From positions 1-20,356 of the forward strand of contig CALALS010000105.1 in the NCBI GenBank assembly GCA_937925525.1: a stretch of 20,356 nucleotides of DNA, written 5' to 3'. Source of the DNA: an uncultured Flavobacteriales bacterium (GTDB lineage: Bacteria; Bacteroidota; Bacteroidia; Flavobacteriales_E; Vicingaceae). Numbering within the stretch: position 1 is the stretch's first letter; each line of letters begins with the position of its first letter. Under the pieces are notes generated by a model. That model was not told the DNA's origin. It did no database searches and saw only the letters and a program-made list of their open reading frames with translations. This document shows, piece after piece, positions 1-7,809 of the stretch. The translations under genes were made by a program, and so were the position numbers.

Positions 1-820
1 CCATCATAAAGAAAATAATACCCGAAACAATACTCATCATGGCACCAACACTCACGCCTTTATCGGCAACCAAAAACTGAATTCCCCACAATACACCTCC
101 AAGAATTAAGAAAACAGAAATGGGTAAAAATATTTTCATTGGGTTAAAGAGAATTACGATACTTAGTATGTGGCGAATGGTTTCAAAGGCCGTGATGGTA
201 GATATTTTGCTTTTTCCTTCTGTTCTAGGTTTAATATTAATAGGCGTTTCCAATACTTTTCTTTTTTTGCTGATAAACACCATTGCTATGATATCACAAA
301 ACGCATAGCCATCCGGGCAAAGAGATATATAGTTTTTGGCTATTTGAGTTTCAAACATCTTCAAGCCGGAATTAATATCATAAATGTTGAGCGGTAAAAG
401 AATTTTGGCTATGCCTCTAATAATTCCTTTTCCAATGGCTCGATACCAATTTTCTTTGTGTCCTTTTCTACTTCCCACTACCATATCTGCATTTTGTTGT
501 AGAAAATAGTCGTACACTTTTTTTACATCTTGCGTATAATGTTGGCCGTCTGCATCAATAGTAACCGCATATTTGGTAGTACAGTTCCTAATTCCTGTTT
601 TTACAGCCCCTCCATATCCCATATTTACTTTGTGATGAAAACTTTTTACTTGTGGGTGACTAACTCCGCTTAATACATCAGCAGTATTGTCACTTGAGCC
701 GTCATTAACAATAATTAAATTGCATTTATTTACAGATACAAAATCAAGTAGTTCAGGCAAAAAGCTTTTTAAGCTTTCTTGTTCATTGTATGCAGGTATA
801 ATAATTGTTAAATCTTGCAT
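1..820 (-). CDS. Family 2 glycosyltransferase (polyprenyl-phosphate sugar transferase type), 3' end cut by window edge
   Basis: Reading the minus strand from the ATG at 820-818 gives 273 complete codons with no stop before the window edge, so the C-terminus is missing. The N-terminus has the GT-A fold signature: IIIPAYNE at residues 7-13, VNDGSSDN at 38-45 and DADGQH at 89-94, whose Asp residues would hold the metal and the nucleotide sugar. VVGSRK (114-119) and the DINSGLKMF segment (148-156) resemble dolichyl/polyprenyl-phosphate mannosyl- or glucosyltransferases (DPM1/GtrB-like). Two hydrophobic stretches follow, at about 229-252 and from 259 to the edge, consistent with the membrane-anchored GtrB-like subgroup. 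It would load a sugar onto a lipid carrier at the inner membrane for glycan or protein glycosylation. Donor and acceptor cannot be told from sequence. The gene diverges from recQ, with 107 bases between them. Confidence 0.9.
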   Translation of the reverse strand, partial: MQDLTIIIPAYNEQESLKSFLPELLDFVSVNKCNLIIVNDGSSDNTADVLSGVSHPQVKSFHHKVNMGYGGAVKTGIRNCTTKYAVTIDADGQHYTQDVKKVYDYFLQQNADMVVGSRKGHKENWYRAIGKGIIRGIAKILLPLNIYDINSGLKMFETQIAKNYISLCPDGYAFCDIIAMVFISKKRKVLETPINIKPRTEGKSKISTITAFETIRHILSIVILFNPMKIFLPISVFLILGGVLWGIQFLVADKGVSVGAMMSIVSGIIFFMM

Positions 821-852
821 TAATTTTATTTTTTCAATAGGATATTATTCCG

Positions 853-885
853 TAAATTTAGCTTAAAATTATAGTGACATACAAA
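853..885 (-). promoter_or_regulatory. Candidate Bacteroidota-type promoter for the glycosyltransferase
   Basis: On the minus strand TTTG (885-882) is followed after 21 bases by TAAATTTA (860-853). This is one mismatch from the Bacteroidota housekeeping -7 box TAnnTTTG, at near-standard spacing from the -33 TTTG. It lies 32 bases upstream of the ATG at 820. The region is AT-rich, so a chance match is possible. Confidence 0.4.
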
Positions 886-927
886 CATTGTTCAAGTTTA
901 TATGTTTTTTATTATGAATAATTATTA

Positions 928-3135
928 ATGGATACCACAACTTTAACTCTAACCGATAGCTTAAAACAGTACTTTGGCTTTGATAAATTTAAAGGTCAAC
1001 AGGAAGCCATCATCCAGAATTTACTGGATGGCAATGATTCTTTTGTGATTATGCCTACCGGTGGCGGAAAGTCACTTTGTTATCAATTACCTGCGCTTAT
1101 CAGTGAAGGAACTGCCATAGTAGTTTCTCCGCTCATTGCTTTAATGAAAAACCAGGTAGATGCTATCAGAGGAGTTTCTACAGATGACGGTGTAGCCCAT
1201 GTGCTCAATTCATCACTTAACAAAACTGAAATAAAACAAGTTCGTTCTGATATTACCTCAGGAAAAACTAAACTTTTATACGTTGCTCCTGAATCGTTAA
1301 ACAAAGAAGAAAATGTAGAGTTTTTTAAACAAATCAACATCTCTTTCTTTGCCATTGATGAAGCACACTGTATTTCTGAGTGGGGACATGATTTCAGGCC
1401 GGAATACCGAAGATTAAAACCTATTATTGAAGCCATTGATAATGTTCCTATTATTGCGTTAACTGCTACCGCCACACCTAAAGTTCAGGAAGACATCATG
1501 AAGAACTTAGGCATGGATTCCGGTGCTAAAGTTTTTATCGACTCCTTTAATCGACCAAACCTTTACTACGAAATACGTCCAAAGCGTAATGTTGAAAAGG
1601 AAATGATTAAGTTTATTAAACAACATCCGGGCAAGTCGGGTATTGTATATTGCTTGAGCCGTAAAAAAGTAGAGGAAATTGCAGAAATATTATCCGTAAA
1701 CGGAATTAAAGCACTTCCTTATCATGCGGGAATGGACTCAAGCACAAGAGCCAAGCATCAAGACATGTTTTTAATGGAAGATGCTGATGTGATTGTTGCC
1801 ACAATTGCTTTTGGTATGGGAATAGACAAACCGGATGTAAGATTTGTTATTCATCATGACATTCCTAAAAGTTTAGAAAGTTACTATCAAGAAACGGGAA
1901 GAGCCGGAAGAGATGGCGGTGAAGGAAAGTGTGTGGCATTTTACAGTTATAAAGACATTGAAAAACTTGAAAAGTTTTTGCACGGCAAACCTGTTGCAGA
2001 AGTAGAAATAGGAACTCAGCTGATTTTAGAAATGGTTTCTTATGCGGAGTCTGCTATTTGTAGAAGAAAGCAAATACTTCATTACTTTGGAGAGCACTTT
2101 AATGAGGAGCTTTGTATTGAACAAGGCGGCTGTGACAACTGCTGTAACCCTAAAGAAAAATTTGAAGGACAAGATGATGTTAAAACAGTACTTGAGGTTG
2201 TTTTAGCTTTAAAAGAACAGTTTAAATCAAAATATATTTCTGCTTTTATTTCCGGAAAAATGATTCCGGACATTTCTACATTTAAGCATGAAAATCATCC
2301 TTTAATGGGTATTGGCAAAGATGAAGACGGCAAAAAAGATGACCGTTACTTTGAGGCTGTTATCAGACAATGCTTAATTGCAGGGCTTATCCACAAAGAA
2401 GTAGAGAATTACGGAGTTTTAAAAGTTACTAAAAAAGGAAAAGAATTTATTGAAAAACCACATTCATTCATGCTAATTAAAGAACATGAATATGAAGGTG
2501 ATGATGATGACAGCGCCATTATTTCCGGTGGTAGTGGTGGTGCTTTAGATGAAACACTCTATAACATACTCAAAGACTTACGTAAAAAAATTGCGAAACA
2601 AAAAGAACTTCCTCCTTACGTTATATTTTCCGACCCATCGCTAGAAGAAATGTGTTTACGTTATCCTATAAATATGGAAGAACTGGTAAACATTGCCGGA
2701 GTGGGTGCCGGTAAGGCTGAAAAGTTTGGTAAAGAGTTTATTACTGTAATCGGTAAATATGTTGAAGAAAATGACATAGAACGTCCTACCGATATGGTAA
2801 TGAAATCGGTAGTAAATAAATCTGGTTTAAAAGTATTTATTATTCAAAGTATTGATAGAAAGCTTACCATTGAAGATATTGCTAAAGCAAAAGGCAAAGA
2901 GCCAATTGAAATTATTGAAGAAATTGAACATATTGTTCATTCAGGAACCAAAGTAAATTTAGATTATTACATCAACGACTTAGTTGATGAGGAATATCAA
3001 GAAGAGGTTTTTGAGTATTTTGCAGAAACAGAAGAAGATGACATTGAAGCTGCCTTTGAAGAATTTGAAGGAGCTTATACCGAAGAAGAAATGCGATTAC
3101 TCAGAATCAAATTCTTATCAGAAATGGGGAACTAA
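928..3135 (+). CDS. recQ: ATP-dependent DNA helicase RecQ
   Basis: A 735-residue RecQ-family 3'-5' helicase that unwinds DNA during recombination and repair. The motifs appear in order: Walker A TGGGKS at 44-49, DEAH box at 144-147, the RecQ-specific aromatic-rich loop SEWGHDFRPEY at 150-160, motif III ALTATAT at 177-183, motif V FGMGIDKPDVR at 295-305, and motif VI QETGRAGRDG at 321-330 with the arginine finger. The RQC zinc site is probably C378, C396, C402 and C405. A Gly/Asp-rich linker (about 523-538) separates it from an HRDC domain (about 541-612). The remaining 120 residues look like the helicase C-terminal helix-turn-helix extension common in Bacteroidota RecQ, ending in a strongly acidic tail. 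The nearest upstream ATG, at 914, runs into a stop, so the start at 928 is secure. A small lipoprotein gene follows after 3 bases. Confidence 0.97.
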   Translation: MDTTTLTLTDSLKQYFGFDKFKGQQEAIIQNLLDGNDSFVIMPTGGGKSLCYQLPALISEGTAIVVSPLIALMKNQVDAIRGVSTDDGVAHVLNSSLNKTEIKQVRSDITSGKTKLLYVAPESLNKEENVEFFKQINISFFAIDEAHCISEWGHDFRPEYRRLKPIIEAIDNVPIIALTATATPKVQEDIMKNLGMDSGAKVFIDSFNRPNLYYEIRPKRNVEKEMIKFIKQHPGKSGIVYCLSRKKVEEIAEILSVNGIKALPYHAGMDSSTRAKHQDMFLMEDADVIVATIAFGMGIDKPDVRFVIHHDIPKSLESYYQETGRAGRDGGEGKCVAFYSYKDIEKLEKFLHGKPVAEVEIGTQLILEMVSYAESAICRRKQILHYFGEHFNEELCIEQGGCDNCCNPKEKFEGQDDVKTVLEVVLALKEQFKSKYISAFISGKMIPDISTFKHENHPLMGIGKDEDGKKDDRYFEAVIRQCLIAGLIHKEVENYGVLKVTKKGKEFIEKPHSFMLIKEHEYEGDDDDSAIISGGSGGALDETLYNILKDLRKKIAKQKELPPYVIFSDPSLEEMCLRYPINMEELVNIAGVGAGKAEKFGKEFITVIGKYVEENDIERPTDMVMKSVVNKSGLKVFIIQSIDRKLTIEDIAKAKGKEPIEIIEEIEHIVHSGTKVNLDYYINDLVDEEYQEEVFEYFAETEEDDIEAAFEEFEGAYTEEEMRLLRIKFLSEMGN

Positions 3136-3138
3136 ATC

Positions 3139-3441
3139 ATGCAAAAACTTTTTCTATTTGTTGTTATCAGTTTTATTTCATTTTCTTGTTTAAAGAAGAA
3201 ATATACCGTTGATGCTTATATTTATTATACGCCAAACTGCTCTGCTATAAACGGCTATATTGTTATTCCAAGCTCTACAGATTCTATAAGGGTTTACAAG
3301 CACAATATTGACAGTGAATTTCAACAGCCAAGACTACCCGTAAAAGTGGTTTATGTAAAAGATAACAACCAAAACAATGTTCAGGAAGCAGGTTGTGCTA
3401 TCGGTGAAGTGATTAAAATAAAAGAGATAGAAAAAAGATAA
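3139..3441 (+). CDS. Small putative lipoprotein of unknown function
   Basis: A 100-residue protein with a short hydrophobic leader (residues 3-16) ending at Cys17 in the sequence SFSC, a loose lipobox typical of Bacteroidota. Lys residues follow the Cys. The mature part of about 83 residues contains two further Cys (about residues 34 and 86), which could form a disulfide, and has a beta-strand-like alternation. I recognise no family. The ATG lies 3 bases after the recQ stop, so the gene is probably cotranscribed and translationally coupled with recQ. A functional link with a helicase is not obvious. It may simply ride on recQ transcription. Confidence 0.7.
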   Translation: MQKLFLFVVISFISFSCLKKKYTVDAYIYYTPNCSAINGYIVIPSSTDSIRVYKHNIDSEFQQPRLPVKVVYVKDNNQNNVQEAGCAIGEVIKIKEIEKR

Positions 3442-3452
3442 AGCACTTTTTG

Positions 3453-3484
3453 TTTGTATTCGAATAAGGCATTTCCTTTCTTTG
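3453..3484 (+). promoter_or_regulatory. Candidate Bacteroidota-type promoter for metF
   Basis: TTTG (3453-3456), a 20-base spacer, then TTTCTTTG (3477-3484), one mismatch from TAnnTTTG. Transcription would start near 3490, giving a leader of about a dozen bases before the ATG at 3503. This also argues against the in-frame TTG at 3482, which falls inside the -7 box. Confidence 0.55.
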
Positions 3485-3502
3485 CAGACTTATTTTTCTA
3501 AT

Positions 3503-4456
3503 ATGAAAGTCATTGAGCACATCAATAATTCTAAAAAAACGCTTTTTTCATTCGAAATTTTACCCCCATTAAAAGGAAGTCAAATCCAATCTATATATGA
3601 TGGAATTGACCCATTAATTGAATTTAAGCCCGCATTCATAAACGTTACTTATCATCGTGAAGAGTTTATGTACAAAAAAAGAGAGAAAGGGTTTTTAGAA
3701 AAAATATCTATTAAAAAAAGACCTGGAACAGTGGGTATTTGTGCGGCTATTATGAATAAATATCACATTGAAACTGTGCCACACTTAATTTGTGGAGGCT
3801 TTTCTAAAGAAGAAACCGAAAACGCTCTTATTGACCTCAACTTTTTAGGAATAAATAATGTGCTTGCTTTAAGAGGTGACGCCATAAAAACAGAGGCCAA
3901 CTTTGTGCCTGAGCCTGACGGTAACGAACATGCCGTTGATTTAGTAAAACAAATAGTGGATTTGAATAACGGCAGGTATTTAGATGAAGACATTAACAAC
4001 CCTGCCCCTACAGACTTTTGTATTGGCGTAGCCGGTTATCCTGAAAAACACTTTGAAGCACCCAATATGGAAAGCGACATGAAGTATCTAAAGCAAAAGA
4101 TTGATGCCGGTGCCGAATACATTGTTACACAATTGTTTTTCGATAACAAAAAGTATTTCGATTTTGTAGACTTGTGTAGAAAGCATGGCATTAATGCGCC
4201 CATTATTCCGGGTTTAAAGCCATTGACACAACTACGCCACTTGCAGTTTTTACCTAAGTTCTTTAAAATAGACATTCCTGATGCGCTTTCTAAAGAAGTA
4301 GAAAAATGTAAAACCAACGAAGAAGTTGCACAAGTAGGTGTTGAGTGGAGTACTATGCAAGCCAAAGAGTTAGCACAACACCATGTGCCATGCATCCATT
4401 TTTACACCATGGGAAAATCTACTGCGGTTAAAACAATAGCAAAGGAAGTTTTTTAG
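3503..4456 (+). CDS. metF: 5,10-methylenetetrahydrofolate reductase
   Basis: A 317-residue FAD enzyme that reduces methylenetetrahydrofolate to 5-methyltetrahydrofolate, supplying the methyl group for methionine synthesis. The TIM-barrel motifs match bacterial MetF: FSFEILPP near the N-terminus with the catalytic Glu at residue 18, LRGD with the folate-binding Asp at 126, GVAGYPEKH ending at 183, TQLFFDN with Gln210, and PGLKP at 236-240. The length is about that of other bacterial MetF proteins (near 300), without the regulatory domain of eukaryotic MTHFR. I chose the ATG at 3503 over an in-frame TTG at 3482 because that TTG lies within the likely -7 promoter box and the shorter form starts where the family normally does. 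No MetE/MetH gene or S-adenosylmethionine riboswitch is visible nearby. Confidence 0.97.
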   Translation: MKVIEHINNSKKTLFSFEILPPLKGSQIQSIYDGIDPLIEFKPAFINVTYHREEFMYKKREKGFLEKISIKKRPGTVGICAAIMNKYHIETVPHLICGGFSKEETENALIDLNFLGINNVLALRGDAIKTEANFVPEPDGNEHAVDLVKQIVDLNNGRYLDEDINNPAPTDFCIGVAGYPEKHFEAPNMESDMKYLKQKIDAGAEYIVTQLFFDNKKYFDFVDLCRKHGINAPIIPGLKPLTQLRHLQFLPKFFKIDIPDALSKEVEKCKTNEEVAQVGVEWSTMQAKELAQHHVPCIHFYTMGKSTAVKTIAKEVF

Positions 4457-4494
4457 CTTTATTTTCAGGAAAAAGCAAAATTTATTTTTTTGTT

Positions 4495-4530
4495 CCAACC
4501 TTTACGTATTAACTTTCGTCTAATTTATAT
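4495..4530 (+). promoter_or_regulatory. ECF sigma promoter A, before the lipoprotein-sigma-anti-sigma operon
   Basis: CCAACC (4495-4500) and CGTCTAAT (4517-4524) are separated by 16 bases (4501-4516). An AAC-containing -35 and a CGTC-containing -10 at this spacing are typical of ECF sigma promoters. The same layout recurs at 7179-7208 and 7816-7845. Because it precedes the operon that carries the sigma gene, autoregulation is the natural inference. The leader to the ATG at 4541 would be only about 10 bases. Confidence 0.75.
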
Positions 4531-4540
4531 ATGACTATAT

Positions 4541-5281
4541 ATGCTGTCAGTGAAAAATTGTAATACATACAGCTGCTTGCTTCGATCAATTTATTTGGTT
4601 TTGGTATTTGCATTCTTTTTTTTGAGCTTTTCTTCTTGTAAAAAAAGAAGAAAGTGGAAACTACCAACTGATGTAGAATTTAAAATGGATATGAATCGGG
4701 CCGCTAGTATTAATGGAAATTTGGTTTGGACAAAAGGAAACATCTTAATTTCAAATTTTACATTTGACGGAAAAAGAGAGCAAGGTGAGGATGTCTTCTT
4801 CATAAAAGAGTACCCATCAGGTTTAAATTTGTTTTTTGACCAAAATCAAAGTGTTGAGGAATTAAAATTTGAAATCCCACAGGGAAATTATACCAAAATA
4901 GAAATTTCATATAAAACTCATGGAGACCAAGATGATAAACATATAAAAGTTGAGGGAACCTATCAAAACACGATAAATTCAACTACATATCCGGTAGTTT
5001 TTGAGTTTGAGGCTGAAGAGTATTATAGTATTGTTGCCAAAACTTCAGCCGGCAATACCCAGGTTACATTAGATAAAGACAAAGCATCTTATGTTATTAT
5101 TAAAACAGATCCAGCATATTGGTTCCAGGCGGTTAGTACTAATATGATGGATAATGCAGACATTTCAATTGTAAATAGTGTACAAACTATCATAATTAAT
5201 GATTCAAATAATGAAGATATTTATGACGCTGTTAGAGATAGAATGGATGATGATGTAACTACTGCTACTTTTTATAATTAA
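4541..5281 (+). CDS. Putative lipoprotein, first gene of the ECF sigma operon
   Basis: A 246-residue protein with an N-terminal signal: Arg at about residue 15, a hydrophobic core at 17-30, then SFSSC with the lipidated Cys at residue 33, followed by a basic stretch (KKRRK). The mature region is rich in beta-strand patterns and probably folds as one or two beta-sandwiches. The C-terminal part (about 185-240) contains an Asp-Pro-x-x-Trp-Phe segment and an N-x-x-x-I-Y-D motif. I cannot assign it to a named family. It shares the operon with the sigma factor, whose start lies 6 bases after its stop. An upstream ATG at 4531 is in another frame and stops after ten codons. Being under the autoregulated promoter, it could be an effector or a modulator of the envelope response. 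That role is inferred from position only. Confidence 0.8.
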   Translation: MLSVKNCNTYSCLLRSIYLVLVFAFFFLSFSSCKKRRKWKLPTDVEFKMDMNRAASINGNLVWTKGNILISNFTFDGKREQGEDVFFIKEYPSGLNLFFDQNQSVEELKFEIPQGNYTKIEISYKTHGDQDDKHIKVEGTYQNTINSTTYPVVFEFEAEEYYSIVAKTSAGNTQVTLDKDKASYVIIKTDPAYWFQAVSTNMMDNADISIVNSVQTIIINDSNNEDIYDAVRDRMDDDVTTATFYN

Positions 5282-5287
5282 TTTAAC

Positions 5288-5845
5288 TTGAGTAACTCAA
5301 AAGACATATTAAGTTACAGCGATATCGACCTAATAAAAGGTTGCATTGATGATGATAGGCACTTTCAAGAAGCCTTGTACAAAAGATTTGCAAATAAAAT
5401 GTATAATATAAGTCTAACCTACTCCTTTGATGAGCAAGAAGCTTCGGATATCATGCAAGAAGGATTTATCAAGGTTTTTAGAAATATACACACGTTTAAT
5501 AATAATGGCTCACTTGAAGGTTGGGTAAGAAAAATAATAGTTAATACTGCATTAGACTTTTATAGAAAAAGAAAAAGAAAAGATGAGGTTTTTGAAAACA
5601 ATTACTCTTCTGAGTCCGCAAGTGTAGAAGGTGTCTTGGATAATATAAATGCAAAAGACATTGTCCGTTTAGTAAACCAACTTCCTATAAAAGCTTCAAT
5701 GGTGTTAAAACTATATGCCATTGAAGGATACAACCACAAAGAAATTGCCGAAATAATGGAAATTAGTGAAGGCACTTCCAAATCCCAGTTAAACAGAGCT
5801 AGAATATTATTAAAAGAAGCTATTGCAAAAAAAGATGGACAGTAA
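5288..5845 (+). CDS. ECF-type RNA polymerase sigma factor, TTG start
   Basis: A 185-residue sigma-70 family protein with only regions 2 and 4, as in ECF sigma factors. Region 2 covers about 27-95: the EALYKRFANKMYN helix, then EASDIMQEGFIKVF, then the -10 recognition helix around GSLEGWVRKIIVNTALDFYRK. Region 4 covers about 125-178, with the helix-turn-helix at YNHKEIAEIMEISEGTSKSQ. The wording of region 2 resembles the Bacteroidota ECF21-like group. No ATG lies near the start; the first in-frame one (5398) is inside region 2, so the TTG at 5288 is the best start. The gene ends within the next one (11-base overlap), which suggests coupled synthesis with a cognate anti-sigma protein. Probable targets are the three sites at 4495, 7173 and 7810. 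Confidence 0.95.
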   Translation: MSNSKDILSYSDIDLIKGCIDDDRHFQEALYKRFANKMYNISLTYSFDEQEASDIMQEGFIKVFRNIHTFNNNGSLEGWVRKIIVNTALDFYRKRKRKDEVFENNYSSESASVEGVLDNINAKDIVRLVNQLPIKASMVLKLYAIEGYNHKEIAEIMEISEGTSKSQLNRARILLKEAIAKKDGQ

Positions 5846-7166
5846 GTCGTTTGAAAATAGCATAAAAAATAGTTTTGAGTCTGCTAATAACAGCTTACCT
5901 AATAACCTATGGGAAAATTTGTCTGATAAGTTATCTCATAATGATGCTTATTTAGACAAAAAAGTTAAAGAAAGTTTTGAAGAAAAGGAGACAACTCCGC
6001 CAACAGTTATCTGGGAATCAGTAAACAGACAATTACACATTGATAGTATTTGGAAAACAATTGCTGTGAGACTTGACCGTCACGCTATTAAATTTTATAA
6101 AAAAGAGCTTGCTCTCCTTATAGGCATAATTATAGCTTTGCTAACCACACACTATTATTTAAACGATGTTAATAATGGTTTTTTAGAATACAAAAGTAAA
6201 GCTGATAAAGTAGCTTTAAATAAAAGAAGTAAGTCAAACTCATTCTCCCCTATTACTAATTCTGCTGTTACAAGTGTTTCAAAAAGTAATGTGCCGAATG
6301 AAAAAAATTATAACTCTCCCCATAAAAATATTAACGCTGTTGCTACTAAAAAAACCTCAAAGAATAAGCCTATCATTAAACAGATTCAAAAAAATGATGA
6401 TTTAAACCCGCAATTCGTTGATGATGCTAAATTATTGAGAAGTAAAACAACACTTATCCCTATCACTAGCTATACAGAACTTGATAGTATTTATATTAAA
6501 CCAGCTAACTTAGAAGATAATATTGACAGTATTTCTAAATTCAAAAAAAGTGTTGAATTTGGAGTAACTACCTCTTATAATAATACTTGGGTTCTTAATA
6601 ATGATGTTAGAAATAGCTTCAACCAAAATAGTCTTACTACTAGCAGGCCTTCTTTTAGTATTGATTATGGAGTTGTTCTTACTTACAATTTTTCAATGAA
6701 AAGTTCACTTTCCTCTGAGTTTTACATAAACTCTAGGTATAAACAAAGTTATTCGCAATTTTCTGAGGGATACTTAATAACAAAAAATTCAGAATCAGAT
6801 TATTATAAAAGCGTTGTTTTATACGAAATGAAATTTTTACAGCACAAATATGCCAAGCCCTCATCAAACTATGTCTTAAAAGCAGGGCCATATTTTTCTG
6901 TCTTAAAAAATCAAACTCAAACTATTCATAGTAGGTTTGACCTTGTAAGTAGCTCAAAATATTCTAACATTGACTATGGATTAAGAGTTGCTGCAGGAAT
7001 AAACAAAAGCTTTAGAAACCTACAACTTGGTTATGGGGTAAACTTTGAATATGGGATTAAAAACATTCTAGAGCCTAATGATTTTATAAACCCCAAATTT
7101 AACCCAACAAAAAACTTGCTTGGGGGTATTTACTTAAATGCAAGATACCGTATTTCAAAAAAATAA
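5835..7166 (+). CDS. Putative dual membrane-spanning anti-sigma factor (Dma-like) with C-terminal outer-membrane beta-barrel
   Basis: A 443-residue protein in four parts. Residues 1-88 are hydrophilic and hold two related repeats (about 6-33 and 40-67), each with Lys/Ser/Phe/Glu positions, then Pro and Trp-Glu (W26, W60). A third partial copy carries Trp73. Residues 91-107 form one transmembrane helix (ELALLIGIIIALLTT). Residues 110-235 are a low-complexity Ser/Asn/Lys/Thr linker. Residues 239-443 show alternating amphipathic strands with aromatic ends and short turns, like PorT/OmpW-type outer-membrane barrels. In family terms this matches Dma proteins of Bacteroides, in which a cytoplasmic anti-sigma region is joined through the periplasm to a barrel. 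The ATG at 5835 is preferred over the in-frame TTG at 5823 because it lacks support upstream. It overlaps the sigma gene by 11 bases. The barrel assignment is by eye; a periplasmic sandwich domain is the main alternative. Confidence 0.75.
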   Translation: MDSKSFENSIKNSFESANNSLPNNLWENLSDKLSHNDAYLDKKVKESFEEKETTPPTVIWESVNRQLHIDSIWKTIAVRLDRHAIKFYKKELALLIGIIIALLTTHYYLNDVNNGFLEYKSKADKVALNKRSKSNSFSPITNSAVTSVSKSNVPNEKNYNSPHKNINAVATKKTSKNKPIIKQIQKNDDLNPQFVDDAKLLRSKTTLIPITSYTELDSIYIKPANLEDNIDSISKFKKSVEFGVTTSYNNTWVLNNDVRNSFNQNSLTTSRPSFSIDYGVVLTYNFSMKSSLSSEFYINSRYKQSYSQFSEGYLITKNSESDYYKSVVLYEMKFLQHKYAKPSSNYVLKAGPYFSVLKNQTQTIHSRFDLVSSSKYSNIDYGLRVAAGINKSFRNLQLGYGVNFEYGIKNILEPNDFINPKFNPTKNLLGGIYLNARYRISKK

Positions 7167-7172
7167 TTTTTT

Positions 7173-7214
7173 CCTATTCCAACCTTTTACTCTTTTAAAA
7201 CATCTTATAGATAG
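7173..7214 (+). promoter_or_regulatory. ECF sigma promoter B, before the 149-residue lipoprotein
   Basis: CCAACC (7179-7184), 16 bases, then CATCTTAT (7201-7208) and AGATAG. The same box order and spacing occur at site A, and the whole element including flanks closely matches site C. It sits 24 bases before the ATG at 7233, right after the anti-sigma gene stops, so the lipoprotein could be made both by readthrough and from its own sigma-dependent start. Confidence 0.75.
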
Positions 7215-7232
7215 AAACAAAAATTTATTACT

Positions 7233-7682
7233 ATGAAAAAAACAGTTACACTAATTACAACAACGGTTTTATTATCTACCTTAATATCTTTTACATCTTG
7301 TAAAAAAGAATATCGTAAATATGATAATAAGGAGGTAGTTCAAAACACTTATACCGGCAACATTTTTGTGACCTCAGGAGGACAAGACCCTGGTGGTGAT
7401 TTTACCGGAGATGGAGATTCAGGAACGTATTCATTCGTTTGGGAAAACCCACAAAACAAAGCTTCGGTTAATTTTGATGTAACTACTTCTGCCGGAGGAT
7501 CAGTACAAGTTATAGTAAATGATGCTAAAGGAGTTGAGGTATTAAACGAAACTAGGCCTAATGGCGCAGACGATACTTTTTCGGGTGTAACACAAGAAGG
7601 TAAAAAAGGCAAATGGCTAATTACTATTAAGCTAACTAACTTTGATGGGGATGGAAGTTACTCAATTCATCCAGGTAGCTAA
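7233..7682 (+). CDS. Putative lipoprotein, likely ECF sigma target
   Basis: A 149-residue protein with a clear lipoprotein signal: two Lys at 2-3, a hydrophobic core to residue 20, then FTSC with the lipidated Cys at 23, followed by KKEY. After a Gly/Asp-rich stretch (about 49-64) the C-terminal 80 residues look like a compact all-beta domain. They include a VQVIVND strand, a Gly-Lys-Trp-x-I-x-I segment near residue 126, and an end reading NFDGDGSYSI. Similar G-x-W-x-I...G-D-G patterns occur in small beta-sandwich lipoproteins of Bacteroidota, but I cannot name the family. It has its own ECF-type promoter and is closed by a strong terminator, so it can be transcribed alone. The obvious hypothesis is an envelope or vesicle-related effector of the neighbouring sigma factor. 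Confidence 0.85.
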   Translation: MKKTVTLITTTVLLSTLISFTSCKKEYRKYDNKEVVQNTYTGNIFVTSGGQDPGGDFTGDGDSGTYSFVWENPQNKASVNFDVTTSAGGSVQVIVNDAKGVEVLNETRPNGADDTFSGVTQEGKKGKWLITIKLTNFDGDGSYSIHPGS

Positions 7683-7706
7683 TAGTTTTTGTTTTATAGA
7701 TAGGTA

Positions 7707-7744
7707 AATAAAGGGGGTGCATATGTACCTCCTTTATTTTTTTT
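7707..7744 (+). terminator. Rho-independent terminator after the 149-residue lipoprotein
   Basis: A 12-base-pair stem (7707-7718 with 7727-7738, one G-U pair) around an 8-base loop, GGGGG-containing arm against CCTCC, followed directly by an uninterrupted run of T to 7744. It separates this lipoprotein from the next sigma-driven unit. Confidence 0.85.
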
Positions 7745-7809
7745 AATACATTTTTATTATAAAGTATTCCTATTCAACTCTTTACAAAATAATTTAAAAA
7801 ATAATTTTT

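Noticed and set aside
120..397. Plus-strand open frames of 62 and 75 codons
   Set aside because: They lie antisense to the glycosyltransferase, whose minus-strand frame has clear motifs across the same bases.
3482..3502. TTG at 3482 as the metF start
   Set aside because: It lies within the likely -7 promoter box, and the ATG at 3503 gives the usual family N-terminus.
4453..4490. Weak GCTTT/AAAGC pairing followed by a T run as a metF terminator
   Set aside because: The stem is only five pairs, with a long loop and several bases before the T run; it is too weak to call.
5823..5834. TTG at 5823 as the start of the anti-sigma gene
   Set aside because: Four codons downstream there is an ATG that begins the first repeat; the extra residues add nothing recognisable.
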